A stretch of DNA of 64,000 bases from Schistocephalus solidus. Taxonomy: Eukaryota; Platyhelminthes; Cestoda; Diphyllobothriidea; Diphyllobothriidae. Numbering within the stretch: position 1 is the stretch's first letter; each line of letters begins with the position of its first letter. Shown here piece after piece: positions 32,295 to 43,316 of this stretch. The translations under genes and the position numbers were made by a program. The DNA is taken from contig WEDG01002127.1 in the NCBI GenBank assembly GCA_017591395.1, forward strand, positions 1 through 64,000, read 5' to 3'. A model generated the notes under the pieces. It was given only the letters and a program-made list of their open reading frames with translations. It had not been told where the DNA came from and searched no databases.

Positions 32295-32444
32295 TTATTT
32301 AACTAACGTCTGCCGAGTATGACCTTCATCAGTGCCATTGATTTGTTCGCGCAGGGCCTGATATGCAGCTGGCATATCTATATGTCTATTGATCGATTCC
32401 GCGTTCGAGTGCCACGATTCCTGCAGCAGGCGTGAAATTCGCAT
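32295..32444 (-). pseudogene. Penelope-like protein, C-terminal 49 codons
   Basis: The minus frame contains LLQESWHSNAESINRHIDMP then AAYQALREQI and ends at TAA. This matches the C-terminal end of Penelope GIY-YIG proteins and the block SVNRHINLPASYLVLR at about 16,350-16,400. Nothing of the RT or GIY-YIG core lies upstream, so it is a 5'-truncated insertion. It sits inside a group-B LINE relic. Confidence 0.8.
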
Positions 32445-32462
32445 TGGAGACCATCAGGGTAA

Positions 32463-33260
32463 ATAAAAGCTGAGCACGTTTGACTGCTGATGAAAGATTA
32501 TTAATGTAAAGCGAAAACAAAAGAGAACCTAACCTGGCACTTTAAAGGATATCGCTTCCAATAGTGTCTCATTGGAAAATGAGGACCACTTTCTTTTCCG
32601 GTTAAATTTATTTGATTTACTAGAATCGATAAGGGGTTGTGAATTCCCCGGGACTCGTTTTTCTAATAGTTGTCTATATAGCACTCTATGAGAAACTTCC
32701 TTAAGATTGAAATAAATAACGAGCACACGTAGATGTGTCATTAAGTAGGAAAGGTAGTATACTCAGAAAAGACATTACCTTTTTAACTGGAGCGATCGGT
32801 CAAAAAATCATGTTGGAACGAACTAAGAACTTGATTGGCTTTGTAAAAATTCGTAATTGTAATCGAAATTACGTTTTTCAAACAGTTTAATGAGAGAGGG
32901 CGTCTATGACCACTCGGATAATTTTGAAACTAGGAACGAGAGACTGATTTAAATGCTGGAATAATACTAGACATTTTTCATGAAACCGTTCTCGAGAAAG
33001 ACTGAGCAGAATTTGTTCAGCAAAGGAGGCAAATCCGGTAGATGTTTATTAGGGGAGCTCGGGGTGTTTTCAGTTCCAAATTAGTGCGAGTTACTAAGTT
33101 GGCTTACCGGTTTCAGATTACCTGCAGGGGTGAAATTCATGATGGTGAGCAAGGCGTCAGATGACGGAGGAATTTGGGTGCTCGGGTCAATTTGAAAAGT
33201 AAAGTTGTTTGAAACACATGAATGTGACATTTATGCTCTTTCTGAGTCCTTTGGAATTAC
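32463..33260 (-). mobile_element. Group-B LINE relic, 5' side of an interrupted copy
   Basis: Minus-strand strings such as VLVIYFNLKEVSHRVLYRQL (32,741-32,529) correspond to VNYFDLRKSFDKVPHRRLIA of the LINE at 43,692-43,937. Bases 33,000-33,250 align with 44,125-44,300. It is heavily decayed, with no open RT core. It continues at 31,924 past the Penelope/S1/(AT)n insertion. Confidence 0.7.
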
Positions 33261-33537
33261 TTTATTGTTCCAATTAAGCAAATTAGGAATAGTGAGTTTA
33301 GAGAGAGAGCGCCTGAGTGACAGAGCTAGAAGGATGTGCAACACTAAGAGCTAAAAACGGTGTTCAACTTTATCGTGCGAGTCTCACTTTCAAAGACAAT
33401 TTACATGTTTCAACGATAACTAAAAGAACCGATAAGGAGCTCTTGGTTTTCTGATAATTTAAGACCAAAGAACGGGTGGTTCTCTCTCTTTCTAATGTTT
33501 GTATTTAAATCCGCTGTTGGCGAAGATAAAATGCGTT

Positions 33538-33722
33538 GATTAAAGCTCACCAATCTGATACGGGACTCACTCGTCCCGTTCTGCCTTGGGGCTTACTCCC
33601 GAGTCCCAACAGTAGCCGCACAGTAGTTAGTATTATAGACAGTCTTACACGGCCAACAAAGAAAGGGAAGACTGGGATGGTTATATCTAGCTCATTGGCC
33701 ATCAGCAAGGCTATTTACCATT
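33538..33722 (-). repeat. SINE-like repeat S1, minus orientation
   Basis: AAGCTCACCAATCTG through CCGTTCTGCCTTGGGGCTTA to GGTTATATCTAGCTCATTGG is the reverse complement of the S1 body and tail. The tRNA-like head is missing or decayed at the right end. Confidence 0.65.
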
Positions 33723-33739
33723 GAAGTGTTTTATTGAAT

Positions 33740-34300
33740 TTCTCGTGGCGAATGAAAAAGTAACGTCAGAATGCCTATGGTAAAAGACGGGTACGTAATC
33801 CTGGGGTGCTCGAGGGCCTATCTCCTGCAGTAAAAGTTCTACAATCAACGCGAAGTTTTGGGAACCCGTGGAAGTCGCTCTGACCTGTTTAATCGATATC
33901 GACTAGAAAGGCGAGGAGTGTTTGATAGAACCTGGAAGGTTCTGCGGTGTGATCAAATGTAACTTTCAGTTTGTCGATACTTTTTACGATCATGCATTGA
34001 CTCCTACCAAACAGGAACATTCTTTGGATTTAGCTTGTCGAACATACGTTTCTGAAGGGAAATGCAGGAATAGCACTAACAACCTCTGGGTGTTTCTCTG
34101 AGGAAATTTAACCGGTCGACTGCTCGTTTCCAGCTTGTATGCGCGTCTTCTTACCAGTGCAACTATGGTATGCGGGTAAAATCTTGGTTATGATCATGCG
34201 AAAACCGTAAAATCTTAAAAGTAATGTATCGGTGAATTTCTTTCATAGCTATTCGGTTTCATGCTTACCAATTTTTCCCCAAGAATGACAGCCGACAAAA
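33740..34300. other. No gene recognised
   Basis: No ORF with a recognisable domain and no clear match to the repeat families described here. It lies between two S1 fragments. Confidence 0.3.
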
Positions 34301-34306
34301 ACGAAG

Positions 34307-34560
34307 GGGGCTGAGATGACCATTTCTGGCTCATTAGCCGTCGTCAGCCCGTCATACCCAGCCCCAGGTATGGAGAATCAGGATCTCTCGATGACCGTTA
34401 ATATTTCTAAGGTTCGATTGTAAGGCGCTGGAACTAACGTATCCTGGCCAAATAATCTCGTTCCGAATCTCAGATTGTCCAGTTTTGGGTGTAATATGGC
34501 TGGCTGCTGACGGCTATTTGGCTAGAAATGGCCTTCTACGTCTCCCCTCTCTTTATTGAT
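34307..34560. repeat. S1 fragments in inverted arrangement
   Basis: A minus-oriented piece (about 34,307-34,370: ATGACCATTTCTGGCTCATT then GCCGTCGTCAGCC) is followed by a plus-oriented piece (about 34,495-34,550: GGCTGGCTGCTGACGGCTAT then AGAAATGGCC). About 120 unrelated bases separate them. The arrangement resembles the foldback at 30,936-31,109, with a longer spacer. Confidence 0.6.
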
Positions 34561-34939
34561 ACTTCCTTTTGCTTGCATAATTCTTAGAGGGCGCCCCATG
34601 GCGCAGCGAAAAGAGCGTATTTCACAGCTTGGTTGGTAGACCATCTTGTCTCGGTATCAATTTGTTTTTTTTTTAGTTGACGTAACACCTGAATACGTTT
34701 TAACATGTCTTACATCGATACCACTTCTGGTGTCTTGTAGGAACGCTTGTAGACGTGGAGGTCATAGACTTTTCCTCATCTTATCAATCCTTTTATTTGT
34801 TTCTTGATTTGGCCTAATTAAAATTTGCTGTCATTAGCATTATCTAAACATCCTGGAGAACAGTATTGTTGGAAATGTCTTCATTTCTGAAATCGTTAGA
34901 CAATCTCACTGGAAAGAACGTGCAGACTTCTGTGTGTTA

Positions 34940-35230
34940 ATTTGTCTGCCAGCGCCCCGCCATTGGCTGCGGCTACAGTACCATTTTAGAAGTTGATTGG
35001 TCCATGATGGTGAGAAGTTATTCGGAGCTTCTAGAGCTTTCTTCTGTAGCCGGATTGGACAGAATACTGGCCCAGCTGAACAAGATGCTAGAAGTCTACG
35101 CAGATTTTCTGTGAGAATTACTTATTTTTCGTGGTATATTTTCTCGTGACTGACTGTGTTCTACTTAGTTTCTAATGTATCAACTCCAGTTCACATAATG
35201 TCTTATTTCGTTTCTTAGTATTCTAAATTG
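34940..35230 (+). promoter_or_regulatory. Possible 5' LTR or leader region of a Gypsy-like element
   Basis: The stretch just before the gag relic contains CCATTGGCTGC and GATTGGTCC, CCAAT-type boxes in both orientations, and starts near a TGTGTGTT string. That would suit an LTR promoter. No second LTR copy and no primer-binding site were found in the window, so this is only a suggestion. Confidence 0.2.
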
Positions 35231-35236
35231 AACTAG

Positions 35237-35880
35237 ATGCTGCAGAAACAGATAAAGTTGATGGAAGCTCTCATCGGTAAGCTATCTAACTCATCTGTGG
35301 GCTGGTGGTTCACAAATTGTCCATCACATTGCCAGCAGCATCACTGAGTCACACTATGGCCTGGATTATTCCTGGTACAAGTTATACGAGGACTTGTTAT
35401 CTGTTGATTTGACTGCTCAGGACGATGTATAGAAGGTGTGACTCCTACTCCTGTCGAAGATTAATGTTAAGCCTAATTTATGCGGCCTAGGAACTCATGA
35501 AAAATAACTTTGGTATGTTGAAGACTTTATTACCGTGTTCAGCACTTAATTCCAGTTCCCCCAGCTGTCCAAACGGGTATTCGACGATTTCGTTAAAATG
35601 CAGGCCTATTGGTTGTGATAGCTCGGTTCTTTCCCAGAAGACCAGTTTATCCACCTCGTGTTTATCCGTGGTCGTCAGTTCCCAAGGCTACGAACATCCG
35701 GATGCGTCTGATATCCCAAGTGCAACAAATCAACTCTATTACACTCTAATAGACGGCGGAGGATTGCCAAATGTTGCTTATCCACCAGCACGATTTCACC
35801 TGGATGCGGGGCGCTCCCAGTTCCTGCTCACTTCATACATTCGCAGCAACCAAACCGCCTTTTATTATGCGACGTAAGCA
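35237..35880 (+). pseudogene. Gypsy-like LTR retrotransposon gag relic
   Basis: Starts at ATG 35,237 with MLQKQIKLMEALIGKLS. Strings typical of flatworm gag appear in changing frames: AWIIPGTSY, and FPQLSKRVFDDFVKMQAYW, then SFPEDQFIHLVFIRGRQFPR near 35,625-35,690. Gag packages element RNA. Several stops and frameshifts occur. The open frame 35,497-35,877 is mostly an alternative frame and should not be taken as the protein. Confidence 0.55.
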
Positions 35881-36149
35881 AGTACCAAAAGTGAGATCAT
35901 CGCCAGGTCCTTGTGATTACTGGGGTGCGTAGCATTTCCATCGTGATTGTACCTTCTACCAACATTTTTTTCTACAGAGGTAACAGGCTAAAGCAGCGTA
36001 CGAGCTCTGCCAAGCAAAATTAGCTTGTGAAATCAAGCCTGTCCCCGTCAATACCAATTCCAAACATCATTTCTGGTCAGACCGTAAGTCCAACTTCCGG
36101 TCTTTTGGCCATTCCCTGAGCCTGTGGGTCACTTCACAGCACAATGCAA

Positions 36150-36450
36150 CCGGTCGCAGAAAGTTGGTTGATGTTTTGCTCCATAATCACGTAGTGTTCC
36201 TGCAGCTGAACACTGTTTCAATCATCACTGTGATCTCAGAAAGACTCGGGCAGTTGTTTTGCAGCCCCACGATACAGCAGACTTCCCCGTCCACCACCAA
36301 CGCGTGCCGTGATCTATTCAGTTAATGGAGCAACTGTAATGCTGTGCGGCTTTCCACAGCACTACTATCACGTCAATCTGCTAAGCTGCCAAGTCTGATC
36401 TTAACCTACTTGAAGTTGACTGAATTGGACAACATGGTTTAGCTGATGTG
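36150..36450 (+). pseudogene. Gypsy-like aspartic protease relic
   Basis: The frame through 36,209 reads VVFLQLNTVSIITVISERLG, the equivalent of the LQLDTGADITLIS active-site strand. The catalytic Asp is Asn and the Gly is Val. A later LTYLKLTELDNMV corresponds to the terminal LLGIDWLD block. One TAA interrupts. In the family it cleaves the Gag-Pol polyprotein; this copy is catalytically dead. Confidence 0.6.
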
Positions 36451-36709
36451 CCGTCCCACGTTGTTTGCAATCAGGTTCAATTCCCTGCTGGGCCTACAGA
36501 CCCCCCAGGGACATACCCGAATGGGTGGTTCCCGTGTTCCAAGACGGCCCGAGTCGTTGCAAATACACGTAAGCCGTGCTGCATCTGTGACCTGGAAGTA
36601 AACCAGTCTTGTGTCCAATGAGATCGGTCCCGCATGCAGTCTTGCATGTTTTCGATGTTGAACTGAGGCGTTTGAATTAACTGCGGGTTCTTACACTTGT
36701 TTTCTATTC

Positions 36710-37112
36710 CGCCTAGCCGCTCCAATCGTTGTGGTTAAAAGCCAAACGATTAGGTTCACATTTCTGCTGACTTTTCCATCGGTACCAGCCCTTTGCTGAG
36801 GCCCTACTGCTATCCACTGTCAGTTCATGCTGACATTTGTATCCTGATAAAGGGTGTTATTTTCAATTCCAAGTTGGATCTGGCTGATGTGTACATGCAG
36901 ATAGAAGTCGCCCCAGAATAGCACGATTTGCTGACGGTAACCATCCACCGCGGTCTCTTTCAATGCAATAGGCTGCCCTTTTGGGACTAGAGCGCCCCGG
37001 TTCTGTTCCAGCAAACGATGCATGTAACAATCTCCCAAATTTTGGGTATCACTGGGCCTCTGGACGATATCATCATAATGGGCCACTTCCATGCTGAATT
37101 CCAAGTGTACTT
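36710..37112 (+). pseudogene. Gypsy-like reverse transcriptase relic
   Basis: Blocks in order: APIVVVKSQ (about 36,716), YPLSVHADICILIKG, SKLDLADVYMQIEVAPE (36,868 onward), TIHRGLFQCNRLPFG, and after a one-base frameshift GPLDDIIIMGHFHAEF (about 37,055-37,105). This last is the YLDDIIIM catalytic block with the Asp pair kept. It follows the protease relic in the expected order. RNase H and integrase are not seen, so the element is 3'-truncated. Confidence 0.8.
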
Positions 37113-37609
37113 ACCGCAAATAGTATGGGTTACGAGGACGAGCTCTGCGTTGGCTGTACCTATATAGTCATTAAACTCAAAAAATTGAAGATGGGCTTGT
37201 GTATTTAAAAAAGCTTCTGAAGCAGAATAACGTCGGCCAGAAAGAGGTGACTAGTGTTAGAGCAAAAAAGAAATGCTCAAAACGCGAAAAAATCAAGATA
37301 ATACCATCTCATCCCGACCTCAGTCCCGACTTCTGTCTGTCCTCCCAGCTGTTCTATAGAGCCCTTAGTTCAAACCACAGAAAAAAAAACGTGGCAAGTT
37401 GGAATAGGAAATCATTATAAGAGGACTATAAAGTCCAAAGCAAATCTCAGGAATCCTTCAGGTCATCCAGGTGAAAATATGGTCCATAGTCTAGTAAGGG
37501 ATTCCTTTGGCCGACAGAAGTGTGTAGATATGCAGGGTTTATCCAAGTCAAATGCTCCCACCCCGAAAGAACGGATTCCCGCTCTCCTTCAAATGTTCAA
37601 ACACCGGCT

Positions 37610-38385
37610 GAAATATATACTTTATTTGCTCGTCTCCTAGCTTTTGATATTTTGGTCATTACTGTGTGCCCGAAGATACGCATCAACGAAAAAAACCGAA
37701 ATTTGATCACATATCGTCTGTGTTTCACCAGGATCAGCCTAGAATTGTCGAAAGATATTGTTTTCGTCAAGCACACTATAGGTGATAACTTCTTTCTTCA
37801 CTGCGGCTCCCAGAAAATCGAGATCTTAAAAAAGGAGCTAACTTAGTTTACTTCGGATCCCAGCGAAGACCACCTTCTACGGGCTTCAGAAAAATGCTTC
37901 CACCTGCGGATTGGTCGGACTTCAGCGAAAGAATGGAGAACTACTGACAAACTCGCTTCAAAGGTTAAGTCGTTCTTTGCTTCACATTGAAATTCGCTAC
38001 TTAATTTAGTTCAGAAAAGTGCTTTTAGTTGCGCTTGGTAAAAAAATTCACGTGATAATTAAGCTGATCGTTAAAAATTAATGCATTCTCGTAGAGATCT
38101 TTCTCTCAAAGGAAACGCAAATGTACACGACCCTTCTACGCGAGACAAAAGTTCGCCACCTCGACTGCAATTAGAACCATTGACGTCTCGATTAGCAACC
38201 GAAGTTCTTGACCGCTCGGCAACGCCCGGCAGCCGGCAGACAAAAAATAGTAAATATTCCGAAAATAATGATCTGTCCCACTTTTGTAAACTTTTTTTCG
38301 CTTTCTTGCTGCAAAACCTTACCGGAAATACTAAAGTCACTCGCAACTGGTCGAGGATAACCATCAAGCAGAAATATTGAAGAAG
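37610..38385 (-). repeat. Long dispersed repeat F with tRNA-Ser-like core, copy 1
   Basis: Matches 58,440-59,175 over most of its length in the same orientation. On the minus strand 38,160-38,228 shows a tRNA-like block: box A GCCGAGCGGTCAAGAAC, anticodon-like GGTTGCTAATC, and box B GGTTCTAATTGC. That resembles tRNA-Ser(GCT). The remaining ~700 bases show no coding signal. I infer a tRNA-derived SINE or a tRNA-like promoter inside a larger non-autonomous element. Confidence 0.65.
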
Positions 38386-39802
38386 GCAGTGCGCTACTGA
38401 AAGCGAATACAAGTAAAATAACCAATGAACGACTGGCGCGCTGTGATGAGTGCCGAGAACTTACTGTCTGAGTTTTGAGATTATAAGGAGAAATCGATCT
38501 CCGCTCAGGAATACTAAAATACTGCTTAAACATAAAAAGTTAAATCCCCATAGCACTGTGTAAAAGAGCTGAAAAATAGCATCGAGCTAGACTGTACATA
38601 TCGAGGGAACGTGAAAGGTCGGTGGACACCATATTGAGCGAAATAAAAGAGAAAACGAATGAAGTCCTTTGAACAAACCTCTTAGTCAGTTAAAATACAA
38701 ATCACCAAAAATTAAAATAGCCGTGGATGAAATGATGTCGTGCAGTGTCCCAAGTTCGGCAAATTTTGGGGCTAAAGAATCCATCGGTACAAAAATAAAT
38801 CAGCGATCGATGGCCCCCGGAAAATCAACAAAAAAGTAAACTTAAGGTATCACAAAAAACGAAAGGTTGCTAGAGGCATGCCCTATACATGTTCATCAGG
38901 CTACAATGAAAAGGTTAATGAGAACAAGCAAAGTAAATTCGTAAAGCAGTTCACCACAGACGCGCACGGCTTATTGACAGACCTAAATGCCACAAGCGTA
39001 AACTCAGGCCATTCGGGAGCTATTAGGGCGAATGGACTGACAGAAGAAGTTGCACTGTTTGAGATGCTTGTAAACCAACTACACTGCCCACCGTTAGAGA
39101 GCAATTTCGGCAAGTTTATAGACAGTCCCAAAGACTATAATTCAACCTTCCATTGATAACACAAGGCAGGATGCAGACACCGTTTTTTCCCCCAGAAGAT
39201 CACTCTCTCTGGTAATTCAGAGGGTCCCTGAGTAAACTGGGGAAACCCGAAAGGAAAGGGTAAACAGGATCTTTCGAGCTTCGAAAATTTACTAGAATAG
39301 TACTCAAGAACCTGCTGTGATTGTCCAAATAAAAACGATCTTCCGATTGGGCCCTTAGTTAGACCTAGCAAAAAGGAGGTGTGACTAAGACAGTTGAAAG
39401 TCGTCTTTTGAAAGCAAACAGCCGGCATATCTACTAGTATTCGAAAGTCCAGGCCATGAAACAAACAGCGTAGAGTGATTTATCAACCGGACTGCACTCC
39501 CACTGACCGGATGAAAATGAGGACACTGGTATCAGAATTTAAAAGACGTCAATGCGGAAAGATGCATCTTAACATAGTAGAAGAAGAGGACGCTTGTTTT
39601 TATGGGATCATCCGGTAAAATTGACGGCAAACACGCTGGTAATCGGCTCCACCAAAGCCCATAGATTTGTATATTTTGAGGGTAACGGGCGTGCAGTGGT
39701 ACGATACACATAATTTTAAATCATGAAGTAAACTAATGGTTTTCTGAAAATAGTCCTGCAGGGAGAGTCGTTGGTTATCAAAAATTAAGCAGTCTAACTC
39801 AT

Positions 39803-40464
39803 TTGAACATTTCCTCTGTATTCGACATCATTATTTCGCTTGAAGGTGTCTTTTCTGGCGCCAAAACCTGTAACAATGAGGGCTGGGGCTCCCCTACGAA
39901 TCGATCATTGAAAGTCCTCTCCGCAAATGTGCAAAGCCTGTTCAACAATATAGACGAACTTAGAAACGTAGTGAATAAACTTAAACCAGACATTATGGCT
40001 TTCACTGAAACGTGGCTTTCTGCAGACATTGCTAATTCCGAAATATCGCTTAGAGGATATGAACATTTCAGGATAGAAATACCAAGTCAAGGGGAAGGAG
40101 ACATAGTTTATGTCACTCGCAAGCTGACCGCTATGGCTGAAGGACATATTCCATTACCTGATGTGGAAATCTTAAGCATTACTATATCTGTGAAGTATTC
40201 CAGACCACTGATGATATCGATTGTCTACCGTTCACCTTATCAGACTTCCGATCAGGATCTCATTCTCATAGTAGAACTGTGCAAAGCCAGCGAGGAAAAG
40301 ATGTCCTCATTGTTGGGGATTTTAACGCTCCTTGTATTGACTGGAAAACATGGCCTGTGCAGGGAATGCCCGATAACTTCAACCAAAAACTTCTAAAATG
40401 GGCAACAGACAAACGTCTCTGTCAGAACGTCACATTTGGAACACGGACGACAGAAGAACAATAG
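39803..40464 (+). pseudogene. LINE endonuclease, group A
   Basis: The frame 39,803-40,396 has LKVLSANVQSLFNNIDELRN, AFTETWLSADIANSEISL and ISIVYRSPYQTSDQD. After a frameshift near 40,290 the frame 40,279-40,464 gives DVLIVGDFNAPCIDWKTW up to TRTTEEQ and a stop. Traces of the closing SDH-type block follow in 40,540-40,560. The catalytic Glu and Asp-Asn are present, but the frame is split. Confidence 0.88.
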
Positions 40465-40952
40465 ACAAACTGTCTTGAACTGATTTTACCCGAGATGAGG
40501 AAAAGGTGCTAGACCTACAGGATCGACCGCCACTACGATCAAGCGATTAAATTACGCTGTATTTCGAGTACTCACTGTTTTCCAGACCAAATTTGTCCGA
40601 TGGGTTTGAAAGAAACATTTAAATGGGGGACTACTCACTTATGAGAAGACAAATTTCAGCGATATCCTGGGAAACAGAAAAAAAATGGGGGAACCAATGA
40701 TATTTGGATGACTTACACCTCGTTATTGAAAGGATTGTTTACCTCAACTGTCCTCTCAGAAGAAAGACAACCGCAAACCACCCCAAGTGGATAAACTAAA
40801 ACTTGCAGGCTTATTTCAAAAAAGAAATTTCTTCTGGCGGCGTTACAGACAAGCCGGTTCCAATGCTTACGTAACGTTTGTAAAAGTGGGGCTACTAAAC
40901 TGAGAAGGAAGTTTGAACTGAACATACTGCAAAAATCGTTCGTACACCCTAA

Positions 40953-41522
40953 ATGTTATATGGCTACATACGGAGTACAAAGAGAACTCAGGAACTGATT
41001 CCTGCCCTTAGGTCTGCAGACGGAAATCTGAAACTGATGAACAGGTTAAAGCATCCTTTCTTTCCAAATTCTTTCAGACGGTCTACACCTGAGAGCCAAA
41101 TGCTTTTGCTACTTTTCCATCCGTTTTTCAACCAAATTTTTCTCCCAACTGTCCACTTCACCTTCACCTTCTCCACAGCAGAGGTCCTAGACTTTTCACC
41201 GACTATAGTTAGAGCCAAATTACTCCGTATAAAGCCTGACAAGTGGCCTGGACCGGATAGAATTCCAGCATTAACACTTCGAGAACTTGCTAAAGAACTG
41301 TCCCAGCCACTGTCCATCATAATCCAAAAGTCATTTGAAGAAAGCGAACTCCCGGAAGAATGGAAGTGTGCATTTATCGCCCGATCTATAAAAAATGTGC
41401 ACGATTGGACTGTAAAAATTACCAAGTGTGTGATCCAACACATAAGCGCCAGTGGAAAACTATCTCAGAAGAACCCGTACCTTATTAATGGCATTGCATT
41501 AAAAGAGGTCGAAACACAATAA
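40953..41522 (+). pseudogene. LINE reverse transcriptase, palm deleted
   Basis: A 189-codon frame: MLYGYIRSTKRTQELIPALR, FSPTIVRAKLLRIKP, GPDRIPALTLRELAKELSQP, ELPEEWKCAFIA, then a junction into VIQHISASGKLSQKNPY. Because the deletion leaves a long open frame, it could be misread as a complete gene. The polymerase active site is absent. Confidence 0.88.
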
Positions 41523-42060
41523 GATCTGGACATGTGCACAAATGTGAATTTGTAATTTATATTTATTTAGCGCCAGGAGGGTACTGTCGAAACAAACATT
41601 AAGATGCATGAAACAAAATATCGCGAAAAGATGTCAGTGAAATTGAGGCCTCAGAATCTTAGGATCTAGAATTGAATTCTGATACTGGAAAGTATCCAAA
41701 CGAAACGGGAGCATTAAAGACTGTGTAGGTCCGAATGACTTCCTCGGTTGAATGAATGGCGGTATTAGGAGACATTCTGGTCCCTGGGGGGACTCAAGGT
41801 AGAGAAAAATAGTTCCAAGAAGGTCTCTTAAATTTCCGATGGTCCTTTCACCGAGTCACGGAGAAAGCTGCTCGGAAAAGATGAGGAAAATAAAAAGTAA
41901 TAGAATCAGTGTTAAGATAAATGTGCAGTCTTCGTTTGAATGCAGATAGATTAGTTAACAACCGAAATTCAAGTGGCAAGTTATTATAACGAAAGGTTTA
42001 CCTAGAAGTAAAGAATGGAGAGCGAATACATCTGGAGGATGCAGGATAAGGTAACAGTAT

Positions 42061-42882
42061 CAGTATATTTGAGGGAGATAAAGGTGAGTTACTTTTGAAT
42101 TCCCTTTTCGTACATGCGAGTTATGGTATCCAAAAGTAGTATCTTGGGATGTTGACGAGACCAATTGATATCAGCCAACTGGGTGGAACATAGTTGAAAA
42201 AGAGCAGACAGTGAAAAAAAATCCCAGTGATATTTAGGAGAAAAACACTGTCGCTTTTGGGGGGTGTCCAAAGGGGGGAATCACGGAGGTCACCTTGATC
42301 ATCACCGAAGTGCGGAAGATGCAGCCAGACACTCCTTAGCTGGTTGCAGAGTCCGCCGAGTGATTTCAAGAGCAGAAATATCCACCCAGATCATCTTCGG
42401 TTCATTGCGGTTCAAACCAAGGAAAAACGTTCGAAGACCGCATGGACTATGGCCGCCAGGTTCGGCTGATGCGAACACTCCCGGTGATACATGGTGGGCC
42501 GATAGTTAAGCAGGAAAGACCTCGGAGACCTCCGCATAGGAATTATGGGAGAGTGCAAGCCCTCGAATGAAAATAATAAACATAGAGAAATGTTGTTCAA
42601 ATATAGCTTGTATCATTATAAATACCTTATTTCTGACGTTGCCCTTGCAGCTTTTAGTAAGTGTTGTAGCTCACACCACTATATCGATCTAACTTTCGCT
42701 TAAAAGCCTCCAGGAATTCGACATCACAACATCCAGAGGAATATTATTCCAAGATTCGATTACTCTTTTGTAGAAGAAGAACTTCCGAGTGTCAATTTGA
42801 GAGGATGACCTCTCAAGTTCGTTGTTGTTGCCAACTTGAAGAAATCCCCAGGGGAAAAGACAACAGTCCTAAAAGGTATAAT
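42061..42882 (-). mobile_element. Group-A LINE 3' fragment inserted in the group-B LINE
   Basis: The minus strand from 42,860 reads FLQVGNNNELERSSSQIDTR and KFFFYKRVIESWNNIPLDVV, the C-terminal end of group-A RT (compare FFFSNRVIKAWNALPADI at 12,375-12,430). Host sequence resumes with AAGGTA-type strings on both sides (about 42,052 and 42,873), a possible short target duplication. The part 42,090-42,560 is not recognised. Confidence 0.65.
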
Positions 42883-43316
42883 AAGTGCTGAATCTCTTAG
42901 GTTATAAGGTAGACTAACGGGGTAATCGCAGAAAAATTGGGGAGATTTCAGCTATTATTTAGTCAAAAAGGAGACAAAAGCCTGCTTCCAGTCTCCTGAT
43001 CCAAATAAATTTTAGCTTCGTCAGCTGGCATCTAGTTGAGTAGGGAGTATTTGAAAGGGTCGGATGCAGGAGTTTTTTGTGAAATGTCTTTGGGAATTTT
43101 CAATTTTGAACGTCTATATTCGTTCATTTAACCGAAGAATGGACAGCAAATTCAAGAATGAGAAGCACAAACATACGATGAAGTCTTCATTATATTTCAG
43201 AAACGTATAAATTAAAAGAAATAAAGCGGCAAATCTGAGCATCTTTGGCCTTATTTCTATCGGAATGAGGCGAAAGGTCTAATTTATTTGCTGAAGTCCA
43301 AGGCCTTGATGGAGGA

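Larger units (their letters stand above)
38878..41545 (+). mobile_element. Group-A LINE with internal RT deletion
   Basis: ORF1 traces (39,380-39,600: LRQLKVVF and RTLVSEFKRRQ...MHLNIVEEE), endonuclease (39,900-40,600) and RT fingers (40,953-41,420) are followed abruptly by the region just after the catalytic motif (VIQHISASGKLSQ, INGIALKEVETQ). Compared with the copy at 46,745-50,456, roughly 0.5-0.6 kb covering the RT palm is missing. It ends where the minus-strand group-B LINE begins (about 41,550). Confidence 0.85.

Noticed and set aside
35497..35877. A 126-codon ORF as a host gene
   Set aside because: The neighbouring frame carries gag-like strings (FPEDQFIHLVFIRGRQF), and protease and RT relics follow, so the ORF is a shadow in a decayed Gypsy-like element.
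40953..41522. A 189-codon ORF as a stand-alone gene
   Set aside because: It aligns with LINE RT fingers joined to the post-palm region by an internal deletion; there is no evidence of a separate function.
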